Notes: a model not told the origin generated them from the letters alone. A stretch of 64,000 bases of DNA from Diphasiastrum complanatum (GCA_029204225.1 CM055102.1:10801245-10865244), one strand, 5' to 3'. Numbered from the stretch's first letter, positions 27,101 to 42,100 are shown. Translations and numbers: made by a program.

Positions 27101-30100
27101 GGTAGGGTATACCTGCCATCTTCTGTTCTTCCTCTTCTGTTTTTGGGCAATCCTGTTTCGTAAGTTTGGCTCCAGCTATCATTGGTGTGGCTTTCTCTTT
27201 GTAGTCCATCATGTGGTACTGCTTCAGCACTTTTATGGCATATTCTGACTGACTCAAGTGCATTTCACCATTTGTTCGATCTCTTCTGATCTCCAGCCCT
27301 AGGCATTTTGTTGCTTCTCCAAGATCTGTGATTTCGTAGCTTTCAGAAATCTGACTCTTCGTGTCTTTGATCAGCATCAAGGAATTTCCTATCATCAGCG
27401 AATCATCCACGAAAATGGTCAGTATCACAAAATCCTTTCCTACTCCTTTGATGTAGACATTGCAGTCTGGTTGAGTAGGATTGAAGTCTAGAGACTTCAG
27501 AAGACCATCAAGCTTTTTGTACCAGGCTCGTGATGCATGTTTTAGACCGTAGATGCATCTCTCCAATCGAGAGACATTGTCTGTTGTTGGGGTCTTCGTA
27601 GCCTTCAGGTTGCTTCATGAAAATTTCCTCCTCTAGATCTCCGTGGAGATCACGTCAATCTGGTGAATTTCCAGATTGTACTGTGTGGCGTATGCAAGGA
27701 GTAGCCTTATGCTTGTCATCTTGACTATGGGCGAATATGTGTTGAAATAGTCAACACCATATCTCTGCGTGTAGCCCTTTGCGACAAGCCTTGCTTTGTA
27801 GTGGCCAATAGTGCCATTTGATTTTAGCTTTTTCTTGTACACCCACTTGCAGTCGACTACTTTTGTTTTCTGGCAGTGGCTCTAATTTCCATGCCTCGTT
27901 TCGCCTCATCGACTCGATCTCCTCTGACATTGCCTGCTTCCAGAATTCTCCCTCTGGACTCTGGATAGCTTCTTGGTATGTTGTTGGCTCCTCTGTAAAG
28001 CTGCAGTACTCAAACTGCGTGTCTTCGCTCCATTGAAGATTGTCAGAATAGCGGTTTGGACGTCTTCTTTGTCTTGTTGACCTTCGAGGTTGGTTTCGCC
28101 GCTGCTCGAATATTTCTTGTTCGTGGGGTCGATCCTCTGCTTCTTTGTGCTCTGGAGTCTGGGGCTCTGCATTCTGATTTGATGTTTGTCCTCGATCTCC
28201 CTCTTGAATAGGCAGCAGTGTGAAGATCTCATGGCCTCTTTCGTCTTTCAGTCCAGGGAATGTGCACTCGTCGAACTTTACATCTCTGCTCGAAACAACC
28301 TTCTTCGTGGTTGGATCGTAGAGTCTGTACACATGTGTTCCGTTCGAGTAGTCGACCATGATTGTTTGCTCAGATTTGTCATCGAGCTTGCTTCTCTTTT
28401 CCTTTGGAATGTGCTTGTATGCTGCACATCCAAACACTCGTACGTATGACAAATCAGGCTTTCTGCCTGTCCACATTTCGTATGGTGTTTTGTTTTCCAG
28501 CGTTGTCGTTGTAGATCTGTTCTGCAGGTGTACTGCTGCAGCTATTGCCTCAGCCCAGAATTGACCTGGCAATTGAGCCTGTGCCATCATGCATCTGACT
28601 CCTTCAACTAGCGTTCTGTTTCTTCTTTCTGCCACACCGTTGTATTCTGGTGCAGGAGTGAACTGGTGTTCAATCCCCTGTTCTTCGCAGAATCTTGAAA
28701 ATTCTGTGCTTTTGTATTCACCTCCATTGTCAGATCTAAGGATCTGTATCTTTTTCGAGGTGTGTCGCTCTGCAAATGCCACAAACTTCTTGAAAGAATC
28801 AAACACTTCGGATTTCTTCTTCAAGTAGTAGATCGTGGTCATCCGGCTATAATCATCTATGAACGTTAGAAAATATCTCGAACCTGAGAGCAAATCTACT
28901 TTCATCGGTCCACAGACATCCGAGTGGACGAGCTCAAGGACTTCCTTGGCTCTTCTTCCCTCGTGTGTGAATGGATTCCGATGTTGCTTGCCTTTCTAAC
29001 AAGCTTCGCAGAACTCAGCCTCGAGCTTGAGACCTGAGACAGTGTCCTTTCTGCTCATGTCATACAGGCTCCGCATGTTCAGATGATACATTCTCCTATG
29101 CCAGAGTTGATCTTCGTTTTCTGAAGCATTTAATATGCTATCAGAGTTGCTGATTATTTTGGCCTAGTAGAGGTTTCCTTCTCTGCATCCGACCGTCAGC
29201 AACTCGTTTGTCGTCTTCTCGATCATACGACAAGTGTTGTCGTCGAACATAACTCGAATGCCTAGATCTGCCATCTTGGAGACAGACAACAGATCCCTTC
29301 TGAGTGAGGGCATATAAAGTGCTCCTGGCAGCTTTGCTTGGCCTGACAATGTTCGTAGCTATAGAGAGCTGATGCCTTTGACATCGTGTCTGCTTCCATC
29401 GCCTAGAATCACCGCTCTGTCGTTTTCGAGTTCGCGAAAGTTGATCAAGATCTTCTTGTTGCAGGTTATGTGAGATGTTGCTCCTGAATTGATGACTACA
29501 TCGTAGTCGTGTTCAGAGTAGCTTGTCGAAGCTTCATCGAGTATCGTGAAAGCTTCGTCACCTCTTTCAGCATCCTTTGATGACTCTGCAACGTTTGCCT
29601 TTTCAGCTTTGTTTTTTCTTTTTGGGTTGAATCTACAATCGTATGCAGAATGCCCTTTCTTCTTGCAGTGCATGCAAGGTATTGTTGGATTGAACCAGCA
29701 TTTGTTGGTCGTATGGCCTGGTTTGTGGCAGTGATCGCAGGAAGAAGATTGTTGATTCGAGGACTTCATCTTCTCGAATCTTGGCTTGTTTTTGTTCTTC
29801 TTCTTTCCTTTCGTGAAGAGAGCTTTCTCTTGATCACTGCTTCCCTCTCCATCGTCTCTCATCAGCGACATGACTGACTGCTTTGTCGAATGTCATATCT
29901 GGTAGACTCAGTATGAGCATTCTCAACGGCTGATAGGACGTCGATAGAGATTTCATGAAGTACATCAGCTGCTATGGTGCTGGGACCTGGTGCTCCTGTC
30001 CTGATGCAGCGAGTTGAGCGAAGATCGTTCTGATCTTCTCAACGTGCTGATCCAACTGGTTGCCATCCCACCGTATGGATTGCAGCTGATTGTGAAGATG

Positions 30101-33100
30101 CATGACTGAAGCTGCAGTCCTCACTTCATACTTCTGCTTTAATCTTTCCCATGCTGCATGGCTGCTTTCGCAGTCCTCAATCTGCATGAGTAGATCTTCG
30201 TTTATGGACGAAACGATGATCGCCATTGCGCGCTCATCCTTTCTGATCCATTCAGCTCTCCTCGGGTCTCCCTCTGGAGGCTGCACCTCTGAGAGCTCGG
30301 TCACCGACCAAATGCCTTCGCACTTCAAGAGTGTTTTGATTTTGAATTTCCAGATTCTGTAATTTGCGCCATCAAGACTGATTGCTACTCTGGTCTGGAT
30401 TGTCGTAGCCATATTGTGTTGTCTGGTAGATTCATTGCTGGAATATCAGCAGTGACAACCTGTTGGCTCTGATACCATGTCGCGGAAGCGAGACTGTTTT
30501 GTGTTCGTCTTCTTCTTCTTATTCGCGAACAATTTTCTGTCTTTGAATTTTCTTTTTGCGCGGAAGCCTTTACAGAATCCTAGACACTCGACTGCACATC
30601 ACAGAACACATTCTATTCTAGCAATCAAGACACACAGCACAAGACAAAGAGATACACGAAAATAGAGCGACTATATTATCAGTTTGGTTTTGGAGCGAGA
30701 TCGTCAGCGTCTCGCTCGTTGGCGGATTGACACTCTGCTCTTATGCTGTGTTCTGCTCGTTGGCAAACTTTCATGCACAGCTATGGTATTTTTACTTATC
30801 TTGCTCTATTCGCTACGTCTCTCTCTGTCTCTTACAGATCTCTGTCAAATTCTGATGCAATGTTATGATCCAGAGAGGCTAGTTTATACCTCCACTGTGT
30901 GGAGTCTTACAGGATAGCTAGACGTAGAATCACAAGACTAGTTAACGCTAATCAACTAGTTAGTTAGTCTTCGTCGTTGCTATTCGTTTCAGCTGCGCGT
31001 GAAGCCCGTTGAGCTGCCAGCTGGCAGCGCGAAAGATTTCTCTTCGTTTGTTTCGTAATCTCTCGTTTGCTTTCGTTCTTTTCGTTTCTTTTTGTAGTTT
31101 TCGTTTTTGCGTCCCTTTGCGGTTTGCTGTCCTGGAGGTGTGTTCACGATTCGCGAATCGTTCGTGTTTCGAGTCAAAGACACGTTGACTGTTGCGAATT
31201 GTTCTCGTTCGACCTTCGTATCTTGTTCGTGCTGCGACAAAGTTGCAGGAGTTCACCAATTCTGACACGACCAACCTGGCTTTGTATCGATTCAGCCTTC
31301 CTTCAGCATCATACTTCGCCTTGAATATCCATTTGCATGGAATCGGATTTCTTCCTTTTGGCAGCTCAGTGATTGTCCACGTTTGATTTCAGTGTTCGTC
31401 GCTGCTTTCCATTGATCAGCATCAGGTGTAGACATCGCCTCCGAAACTGAATTTGGTTCCTGCACGAAGTAGCACGTTGCATCGTCCATAAATCTGGATG
31501 GAGGCTGTCTTGGTCGATTTGATCTTCTTGGCTAAATTTCGAACCCCTGCTGTTCGGGCTCATTTTTCGAGTTTGTATCGATTTCTTGATTTTTGATCCT
31601 GGAATCTTTTCCGATACATGGATCAGAAATTTCTTTGATACTTGGATCGGAAATTTCTCGAGCTTTTCCCTTGTGGTTGATAAATCGATCTTCCACAAAA
31701 ATGACATCTCTGCTCGTGAATGATTTTTCTGTTTCCAGATTGTAGAGCTTGTATGCCTTGTGATATGGGGAGTAGCCAACGAAAATCGATTTTGTGCTTT
31801 TGTCATCCAGCTTCTTCCTCAGATCTTCAAGGATCTGAGCATAAGCAATGCAACCAAACACTCTAATATTCTTGAGTGATGATTTCGATCATGTCCACAC
31901 CTCATACGGTGTCTTGCCATTCAGGGCTTTGGTAATGGATCGATTTTGTAGATAGGCGACTGTTGAAACAGCTTCTGCCCAGTATTTCTTCGGAAGAGAG
32001 GCATGGGCCAGCATGCTCTTGGCACTTTCGATGAGTGTCCGATTCTTCCGTTCAGCTACACCATTGGACTGAGGTGAGTAGCTCGTCGTGAATTGTTGTT
32101 GTATTCTGTTCGCCTTGCAAAACTCCTTACATTCGGTGGAGATAAATTCTCCCCCTCCATCTGTGCGTAGAGCTTTGATCTTCCTTTGGGTCTGATCTTC
32201 TGCAGGCGACTTGAAATGTGTGAAGAACTTGAATGCCTCTGATTTGTTCTTCAGAAAATAGGTTGCAATCGAAGTCATCAATGAAGGTTAGGAGGTATAG
32301 AGCTCCCTCTTTGGAAGCAGTCTGCATCGGGCCACATATGTCGCTATGTACAAGATCTAGTAGGCCTTTGGAAGTGTGAACTGAGTCAGAAATGAAAGGA
32401 CTTCTAGCATGCTTGCTGATTATACAGCTTTCACATGGAGAAGTTGGCTTGCTGACAGAAGGCAGATCTTGTACTAGTTTCTGATTCGACATTTGTTGAA
32501 TACTATTAAAGTTCAGATGGCCTAATCTGAAATGCCAAAGCATATCAGATGATTCGGAGGTAGAAGTGTGAAGAGCTTGACTGTTGGAAGAATAACAGTG
32601 GCTAAGTTTGTAGAGGTTGCCACTTCTTCTCCCGAAAGCTAAAACTTTCCGAAAGGACTTCTAGCATGCTTGCTGAATATGCAGCTTTTACACCGGGAAG
32701 TTGGCTTGCTGACAGAAGGCAGATCTTGTACTAGTTTCTGATTCGACATTTGTTGAATACTATTAAAGTTCAAATGGCCTAATCTGAAATGCCAAAGCAT
32801 ATCAGATGATTCGGAAGTAGAAGTGTGAAGAGCTTGATTGTTGGAAGAATAACAGTGGCTAAGTTTGTAGAGGTTGCCACTTCTTCTCCCGAAAACTAAA
32901 ACTTTTCGGGTTTTGTCAAGGATGGTGCAACCATTTGTATCGAATTTGACCCTCCAACCTGAATCAGTGATTTTGCTAACTGAGAGCAGATTCTTGGTCA
33001 GATTTGGAACGTGGAGAACGTTGGACATCAACTTGACTTCACCTTTCTGAAATTCGATTCTGACTGTTCCTTCACCTTGAATCGAATGTGATGAGTTGTC

Positions 33101-36100
33101 TCCAAGTTGCACAACTTGAGAGTGATTGAAAGATTTATAATCTTTGAACCAGTCTTGATGGTGAGTCATGTATTGAGTTGCTCCAAAATCGAGATACCGG
33201 GAATCAATATCCCGTTGTTCTCCGAACTTGGTCATAAAGGCTGCTTCATCTTCCGCTTGCTGCTGGATCAAAAAACTGGTTGAAGCACTATGTGCTTGTT
33301 GTTGGGATTGTTGAATTTCAAAGTTCTGCAGTCCTTGATTTCATGTCCAGTTCTCTTGCAGTATCTGCATAATAGTTTCTGCTTTGGTTGGAAAGATGAA
33401 GAGTTTGAATTCGATCCTGAGCTAGAATTCGACCTAGAGCCAAAATTCGAGCTCGAGTCAAAATTCGATCCTGACTGCATATTGCTCTTCTTTTTGGATC
33501 TGAACTTCTGATTTTTGGAATATAGAGCTTGAGGATCCGACCCTATGCCTAAGGAGATTGCAGATCTTCTGGCCTCCTGTTGTTGAAGTAATGAAACCAC
33601 TCTTGAAAGGGTGATCTTCTCCCGGATCGAAATTGCTAGGACCCGATTCTCATAGGCCTCAGATTTACAGGATTCCAAAATCATACTTAATGATTAAAAG
33701 ATACTGGAGTATATGCACAACATACACCTAGGAAATATAAGAATCATTTTGAAATCTTTTCCACAAGGAAATTACTGGATTCCAAGAATATTCTTCCAAC
33801 CAAATTCTTAACCAGATTATGAGTTCCAAATTCTACAATCAACCAAGTAATTTAGGGCCATTATAACATCCACAATCACCTAGAACAACATCTAGATATT
33901 ACAAAGTTCTGCCGAATTCCAACTGAATTCAGTGGTTATCCTTGATATTAGTTAGACTCTGTCATCCAATATGAGCTCAAAAACTTAGGATATTTCTTCT
34001 TCAAGAAATATTCTATATCAAGAATCTTCTATATTCTATGCACACAATTTTCATAAATGAATCCAGATGACTCACAAATCATGTGTCTTATAAGCAATAT
34101 AGATCCAAATAAACAGTTCCCGGTGAATTCTCTTCACACTGCTTATTCTACCAATTAACTTCAAATTAGGAGTAATCCAATTACTCAAGTCAATTGTAAC
34201 TGATTCAAAAATCTTAAATGTCTAAGTGCAGACTAATATAACACCACATTTAGATTCTCTTCCAAACCATCATTAAGTTAATGAATTATTCTTTCCACAA
34301 AAAGAACCATTAATCTGCAAGTAACTGTTCCACACATTACTTGTTCATATGTCTATACACCTTGACCAGTTTAAGTCTACGATATAAACTCAGTGCATAG
34401 GAAACACATAGTAGATCCACAAGATTAAGATGTACATAAAGCGACATATCCAACTATATTCCTATACATAAACATAGGCTATCAACTGGCAGATATCCAT
34501 AATCCGCATATGTTACTCACATAATTCACTAAGAATCTTGCAACTCAGCTACAACCAACTCATGAGTAAATAACATATCTGGGAAATCTTTGAAGCGAAT
34601 AATTCCACATCACAAGTTTTCCAACCATCTAACTCTTATTAACCAGATTTCTTCTACCAATCAGCCTACTTCAGATCTAAGTGTACAAACCAAGATTAGG
34701 CTAACTTATACAGACATCTTTGGACATAAAGTTAAGATTAAAGCTTTATTCCTCTGATTCAATCCATAACAGAATGGTACTTGGTAACAATCAGTGAACC
34801 CTAATTTAATCTATACCACTACTTCCCATATTCATGAATATCTCACAGCTCAATACCCCCAATATTCCTCTAGTTCCAAATTATTCAAAATAATCACTTA
34901 CAGAGTTCCTCTATTCCCACTGGATAGTTCTACCTTTATTGGATTTTTTTTCAAAAATCTATGCAACTGGTTGATTCCTCAAAAGTCTTATTCCTATCTT
35001 TTCTTTACATAATTTCGATTGAAAAGTTCTCAAGAGACAACATATAAGATATCAAAGATTCGAAAAAGTCAATAATGAGTATTCAATACTTTTACAAACC
35101 GGACTTTTTCCCGAGTGATAGAAATATTACATCTCAATAATCAACTATCAAATAGAGATAAACATTTGGGTTCAGGAAGTCTAAATTCCACTAAATCAAT
35201 TGAAAATATCAATAGATTCTGAGCTATATTAGTTAGAAGTAATAACTGATAATGTTAGTTTCCCATAGGTTACTTTGACCCAAAAGGTCTAGACTTGTGT
35301 AACCATGGATTAGGTTTATTATTTAGACCATGTTAAGTCAGTATTAGTTGAGTTGGACCCAATTTGGTCCAGTAGTAATTCATGGGTCCAAGTAAAGTCT
35401 AATTATGTTAAGGGACCCTATCTTGACTTTTGGGGGTGCCCTATAATTAGTAGTGGCTTGGAAGGTTCTAGAACTTAGGGTTTGGAAGAGTCTAGGCCCT
35501 TGGAAGGCCTATTTATATGTACCCAGTGTCCATTTGTAATTCATTCCCTTTCAAGCATTGCTACTACTTTCTCTCTCCTTGAGGGCGCCTAACCCTCTCC
35601 CTCTTCTTCTTGTATATGGAGATTGAATGTTAGAAGGATCTTGGCATTTTGATTTCCTACAATATTCACCCTTGTATGGAAGTACAATTTCATATAACTA
35701 TAACAGTCCTTCAGAACAAAGTTCTACACTGGAAGGAATTATATGAATCTTTGTCTTGTATTTAAGAAATTCCCTAAAAAGTAAAGGTTTAAAATAGTAG
35801 AAAATAGATTTAAGTGTTTCCACATTTTGTGATTCATGAGATACCTTATAGGGATCGATCTTTATCTCATAATTTCCCAAAATACCCTTAACAAAAACCA
35901 ATGGACTCTCTTAGTGTTACCATTACAACAATCACTAACCATCGGTCTACAAATAATTCTACCCAAGAAATCCCCTTTGGAATCACTGATGTCCCATACC
36001 ACCAACTTTTCCTCCAAGAATCCTTTGCATCTAGAATTGTTTTGCCCAAAAAGTCAACAAGACTATTTGGCTATCCTATACCCAGATATAGGATCATATT

Positions 36101-39100
36101 CACAGCCAATTCTAGGAGATACTTCTAACCATTGAAATCCCTCATGCCCCTTAAGCGATACTCAAAGAATACCACTCCGCATTGTACCCCGGCATGGACA
36201 AGACGAAATGTATCGTTTAAGTACAATTGAAATGCCGCAAGTGTATTCATGCCCAACCTTTTTTTATAGGTTAGAATTTCTCTTGGTTGTTACAATCATT
36301 ATAAAGAAATACTCTATAACAAGAAAGAATCCAAATTACTAGATTCCTGTATGGAACACCTTCCATCTGCTTTACTTTGCATCCAAATCTAATTGCAAAA
36401 CAGAGATGGTTCCATAAATAGATTATCAGTCTTGCCACTACCTTTTCCCTTAGATTCATCGATTTTTTGAAAATCTAATTAACACTGGGAAAAAGGAATC
36501 CAAATTCCAGAGGCAGTCTTCTTAAATGATTCCCAATTGTTATTCTCACTTGCAATTCAATATACTTCAAGAATCGAAAGTAGATTAATCAAACTGATCA
36601 ACTTAGTCAACCAATCAACTACCCCTCAGACTTCTTCCTTTTTTCTCCCTTCCAAAAAATGGTTCAGGTTACAAAACCCCAAATTTGTACTAGGAAAAAG
36701 TTTAATTTGGTATCAGTAACTTAACAAACTAATTAACCAGACAGTTTTGACTGTTCAATCATTAAGTGCCGCACTTAATTCCTGGCAAAACCCCTTATGG
36801 ATCAGCATAGCAATTGCTCCAACTAGATTTACATTATTCTTGGTCTTTATTGATCCATAGAAACAAGAAATGCTCCATAATTGAGAGATTCACAAAATCT
36901 TCAACTAAAAGTGAAGGGTACAGTGATCTTAACAACTGACTGATTTCAACTCAGTAAGATCATTCACTTTACAAGCGATTTCTATTGATCAATAACCAAC
37001 AATTTGAACAATTCCAAAACATCCATGGTTAATTCAACTTTAACGTAAACTGGGATTTTCAAATTCCGTCCAATATGGACCTAAACTGTGAAAATCGATG
37101 TAAACATCGACTTGGCAATTTCACGGTTACCATTACATATCGTAAGGATTTTGCAACATCCGGCATGCATCAGATATGACATGCAATGATTTCTAAGAAA
37201 AAAATCAAAAAATTTTACATAAATTGCCAAGAAACTGGGGAATCAACACTGGAAGTTTCGAAATCCGTTCGAAATGGACCAACTGCGAAAATTGATTAAG
37301 AAGATCGAACTACCAAATTCACAGGCACTGTCACATATCGAGATCATTTCGAAACATCCTGCATGCAACAAGCTTGACATGCACTAACTTTTTTGAAAAA
37401 ACGAAAAAAAATTCCGTGAATAGCCTGGCCACTAGAAAATCTGCTTTTTGATCTAGAATTGCTAAAAATAGCTTCATGCAAGAAATCTTCTGATCATCTA
37501 CTGATTACTAATGTAACATGCATCCAAGCATGCATACAGGTCAATCCATACACTTCCATCAACAGACAAGCACCAAACTAAATCACAAGCATGCATGCAT
37601 CAGAACATTTTCAAACTTTTGCAAATTTTAGTTCAAAAATTGCCAAACTTCAGACGGCCATAACTTTCTTTACAGGACACCAAATTGGTCGCTGTAAAGC
37701 ACAATACGGAGGGAAAGTGGGTCTACAAGGCACTTGCCACATCACCCTGCCACCTAGGCTTCACACGTGCGAGCTGTAAATGACAGAAAATCAGGTAGGA
37801 GGGCGCACTTTTCCAAGGTGGTATCATCAAGAATTCATCTCCAGCCCAATAAGCATCCAATCAGAGGTTACAAGCACTCTACTAAGGTTCATGAGAGAGG
37901 CATAGAAGCTTCTATCAGGACCAGCAAGCAATCATAAGCTCAGATCATGCAAAAAAATGCATTTTTAGCCTCCTTCAACAAGCAAAACTTTAACATGATG
38001 GTGTCTAATGCTCACCTATTCAAATTGGATGCATGATGGATCAAAACAGACGCAATCCATCATATCTTTAAGTTTGTGATGAGAACCAACAGGTTCAGAC
38101 CCCCATTTGATAGGTATTCATGCCCAAAAATCCCCAAAAAGACATTATTTTTTGATGTTTTGAGCCCCATAATGGTGTCCAATTCTAACCAAACTCCATG
38201 ACAGCCTTAAGACAACTTCATTACAACTTTAAAAACATTCATGCAAAATAGTGGCTATGAATTTTGAGATCTACCACAAAATTTGTCCAAAAATCATCAA
38301 AAAACCATGTTTTTTGACCAATTTTGACCAAAATATGTGGGTCAAATCCACAAATAAGTGCAATCTGATCCTAATCCCTTGAAATCCATTACATGCAAGC
38401 ACTACAAGTTCTGCAACCAATATGCAATCATTAGATGCAATCATTAATGACTGTAGAACATCAAGTACAATCTGGAAAACGTACTACATCAGTACCTATG
38501 ATCAATTCCAAGCAAAAAACATGAATTCTAGACCTTTGATTTCCATCAAAATCTATGGAGAAAATCCATAATTATGATCTTTAGGCTGAAAGCACACCAA
38601 ATTCAGAGAAGCCACCTACTTGGAGATCAATTCCACCACCTGGAAGTAACATGCAAGGAGAAACCTCCAAAAACTGAGAAAAACAAGAAGCAGCTCCACC
38701 TTCCAATTGATGCAAATCCTTGCTCTGATACCACTATAAGAATCGCCTTATGAAGATCGGACTAGATCCTGTTGCAAAACAACCAAAAGGACACCTGTGG
38801 AGCAAAACCACCCAACCAACAGGAAATGGCTAGTCAATACCCTAACCACTTCACCCCCATGCCATGGTGACTGAATGCAAGAGAGGAGAGGAAACCTAGC
38901 TCAAGAATCTGAAATTCCAATAGGGAGATGGGTGAGTTTCCATGGTAAGTATTTCTCTACACCAAGCAAATGCTCCTATGTCAAATTATAGGTCTGGGCC
39001 CTCATATGATTATTAATTACCTTTAAAGGCCAAGCTTGGAATGACGAGGCATAACCAATAACCATATACACTGGAGTGACCGGCTATCCATGTCAGGAAT

Positions 39101-42100
39101 TACTCCGAATCCCACGACATAGACGTAACAGGACCTATGTCAGACAGCCCAGTAGAGTCATATTTCTCAGCCTCAGATTACCTCCTTCTCTAGGAGAAGG
39201 CGACGGGACCTTGCATCTAATGATAATGATGATGATGATGATGATGATGACTTACCTGCTCATAGCAATTGGAGACAACGTCCCACTCATACTCATGTTG
39301 CAGCACGAGCTACTCAACCTATCACGAGAAAACCTCATCCTCCTAGACGACGTCAACGACTACTAGTGGTCCTTCATGCTGCAGCTCATACATCTTTCTA
39401 TAGCATCAGCAGGACAGGATCGGATGATAGTGTCATACCTCATTCATGACACTTATATACTTAGCTATACAAATGCTCCCACATGTTTCATATTTCATAT
39501 ATCACGACGTTTACTTCAGTTCAGTTCATATTATTCAGATATGTTATTTTAGTTTATGTCTCGGAGACATTTCATAAGCTCCCACTATTACCACATACTT
39601 GACATGTACATTTACTAGTCTTATATGCCTTTTGGCATGGAAAAGACATTAATAAAGCTTTTCTTTCTTTCTTTCTTTCTCTCTCCCCCTCTCAATGCAT
39701 GTGCCATGTCGATCTTGTCAGCCAGATAAAGTAACTGATGATTGAATTCTATCATTGTATGCCTACTTAAACGTGACATGCAGGTTGAGGCTTAAGGAAA
39801 AAGATCTCCCTCCCAAGAGTATATCATGACGGAAAGTGAGCTCTTGAGGCAATGATTCAGGTTACTGCATCTGAATGTACTATGAGGGATTTCTCTCACA
39901 TGGCTCCAATATGTTTCCCTCTCACGAATGTATTAGGATGTAGAATGTGGCACGAGCCTTGTAGCATCTTTGATGGCCTGCCTTCATTTGGGCATCAGTT
40001 CATGGTTTGCATTACGTTATCTACTTGTCTATTGGCTTAATTGGTATTGCATGGACCCTTTTTGACATGATGTGGATCGAGAGTGATGCATGCAGTCATG
40101 AATGTGTTTGCATGGCTGTGCATTTTATTGGCCCTTAAAGTGTTCCTTACTGAGCGCACAACTTGCATGCATCTACAGTTGGAAAGTTGAAGGATTGAAT
40201 AATTTTTACTTTGTTTTAAATAAGCAATCATTGGTCATTTCTTAATAATCTTTGGTTGGATATTACACCCTGATTGCAAACCTTACCAATGTTGGCAGAG
40301 AAATCAGAAAACACCAAAAAATGGTATGGTTTGAGTTGAAAGTAAAAGGGGCATACCAAGGCTCTTGACATAGAATATGGCAAAGTATTATCCATCTTGA
40401 CATCCAATCCATGTAAACGATCAGATAAGATATGGGCACTTGTGAATTATGAAACTGTGAATAATAGAAAACTAGTGGCATAGAGGCTGAATGTTTTTAA
40501 CTGACACCGCCAACTTTTAACATACCATATCAGAGGTCAATGGATCCTCAAAATGAATATATAATAGAAATAAATCACAATACAAGTGGCTGCTAAGAAA
40601 ACCATAGTCTTGATCACATAGATGCTTAATGTTCTGAACCAGTGCTGCCAACTTTTGACATACCCTGTCACTCTATCAAAGGTCAGTGGATCACAATAAA
40701 AGTGCATGCTAATAAAACCATAGTCCTAGTCATGATTCTTATGGACATCTGATGACACACAAAATTAACTCATGTTTTTCTTTGAAAAGCAACAAATTCT
40801 TCTTAGCTGTCTCATTAAAACATTGTTTTGATCAAGGAAATAATATAATTAATAATGAAACATAAAGGCACGCACAAAATTCTGATCGAGAGTGGCTGGT
40901 GAGAATAACGGAGCTAGAAGAAGCCAGTAGACTGAATCTGTAATCAAAACAGCTGGTGCAGAAACCTGCCAAAAATGAAACACAAAATCAATGTTAATAA
41001 CTCATATCTACAACTTTTAAGGGTATAATTGGCAAGCATGACAAATTTAACTGTAACACAACACTAGACTACAATGATGCAAATACTTTTGAAATCCCGA
41101 ACTCTCTTGGATTGACACCAAAAGATAAAACAAAGAATTTCTCTTTTTGGAAGGTACAATCCTTTGCACGACAAGAAAGTCTTGAAGATGAAGCTCAAAA
41201 GGCTTGCTCCTTCTGCATAAAGTTACTGCCGTTGCAGCTTTAGCTCAAAAAACTCAATATTAGATGGTTCAAGAAAACTGGCTGCATTTTCATATGGTTT
41301 CAAAAATTTGGACATTAGTAGATGGTTTCAGCTATTCCACAAGAAATATACAATTCCCACCAGTCTAAGAAAGGCTCCTTCTAACTCTTTCTATCGTTAA
41401 TCAGTAGATCTACAAACCATTGGCATCAAAACACCATATCAAAACTGATTTCTGATATCTATTAGAAAAGCATGTCCACCATTCAACTACGGTTGAGTCA
41501 GTATTAAACTCAAAACAAAATTGGCCATTACTTCTTTTTCCACAACCAAAAAAAAAAAATTTGCGATGCGTGTCGCAGATTGCTGACGTTCCGAATCGCG
41601 CGATCTGGAACGTTTTTGCAGCGGATCGCGATCCACTGTAACTGAGCTTATATCTATGTTTTATTCCAGAGATTTTTCCCACTTAGTTCGAGATTTCTGT
41701 ATGCATTTATAGTTTTGGAGACGTTTTTTACGCTCCCGCAGTTTTCATTATACAGACTTGACATGTACTTCGTCGTATATGCCTTTTTGCCATTTAAAAG
41801 ACATTGATAAAGATCTCTCCAAATGATTACTTCGTTCTTTACTGGACGGAGATCGCATGATTAAGTGCCTGAGGATGAGGATTATGATGATGACGACAAC
41901 GAGGATGATGCCCGCTCTCATGCTCATAGAGAACAGAGACAGAACAGTGTACCTCCCACCATCATGTTACTACCATGATTACCAGACATTCTACGCAGGG
42001 GCGTACTACTACTACTACACACGCACGTGCTCATACTCACAGACGACGCCGGCAGGCTCCAGTGCTTTCCCATTCTATCTTGATGGTTAATATTTCTAAG

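Larger units (their letters stand above)
26421..31239 (-). mobile_element. copia-1, nested LTR retrotransposon
   Basis: The right (5') LTR is 30478-31239 (762 bp) with perfect 6-bp ends TGTCGC...GCGACA. Next comes the primer-binding site on the minus strand (30465-30477), then gag, protease, integrase, RT and RNase H in copia order down to about 26572. The left LTR is only a 150-bp remnant (26421-26570) matching 30617-30765; both its ends are lost, and the polypurine tract is gone. The flanking sequence on either side is copia-2 pol, so copia-1 inserted into copia-2 and a later deletion removed the left junction. Coding frames carry several stops, so it is non-autonomous now. Confidence 0.87.
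24096..40875 (-). other. Intron 4 of the membrane-protein gene, 16.8 kb
   Basis: It is bounded by a donor after exon 4 and an acceptor before exon 5, both in phase 0. It holds a tandem duplication (24.46-24.76 kb), copia-1 nested in copia-2 (25.1-33.7 kb, both in the gene's own orientation), a 5-kb non-coding repeat block and gypsy LTR-like pieces near 39-39.7 kb. Both retroelements share the gene's strand, so their own polyadenylation signals might be read in the pre-mRNA. Confidence 0.8.

Noticed and set aside
28186-28828. Plus-strand frames of 60-87 codons
   Set aside because: They lie opposite the copia-1 integrase and have no independent features.
35836-36460. Frames near 36 kb with [12 protein letters not shown] and a possible KCRKC, considered as a pararetrovirus or gag gene
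   Set aside because: No conserved motif could be lined up; the frames are short and broken.
38722-39690. A complete LTR starting at 38734
   Set aside because: No second copy and no terminal TG/CA pair could be found, so only the primer-binding site is reported.
40263-40481. Minus frame with [15 protein letters not shown] and a donor ACATTG|GTAAGG, considered as exon 4
   Set aside because: The real exon 4 at 40876-40965 matches the family motif (ITDSVYW) with a better acceptor and both phases; this frame lacks the conserved residues.
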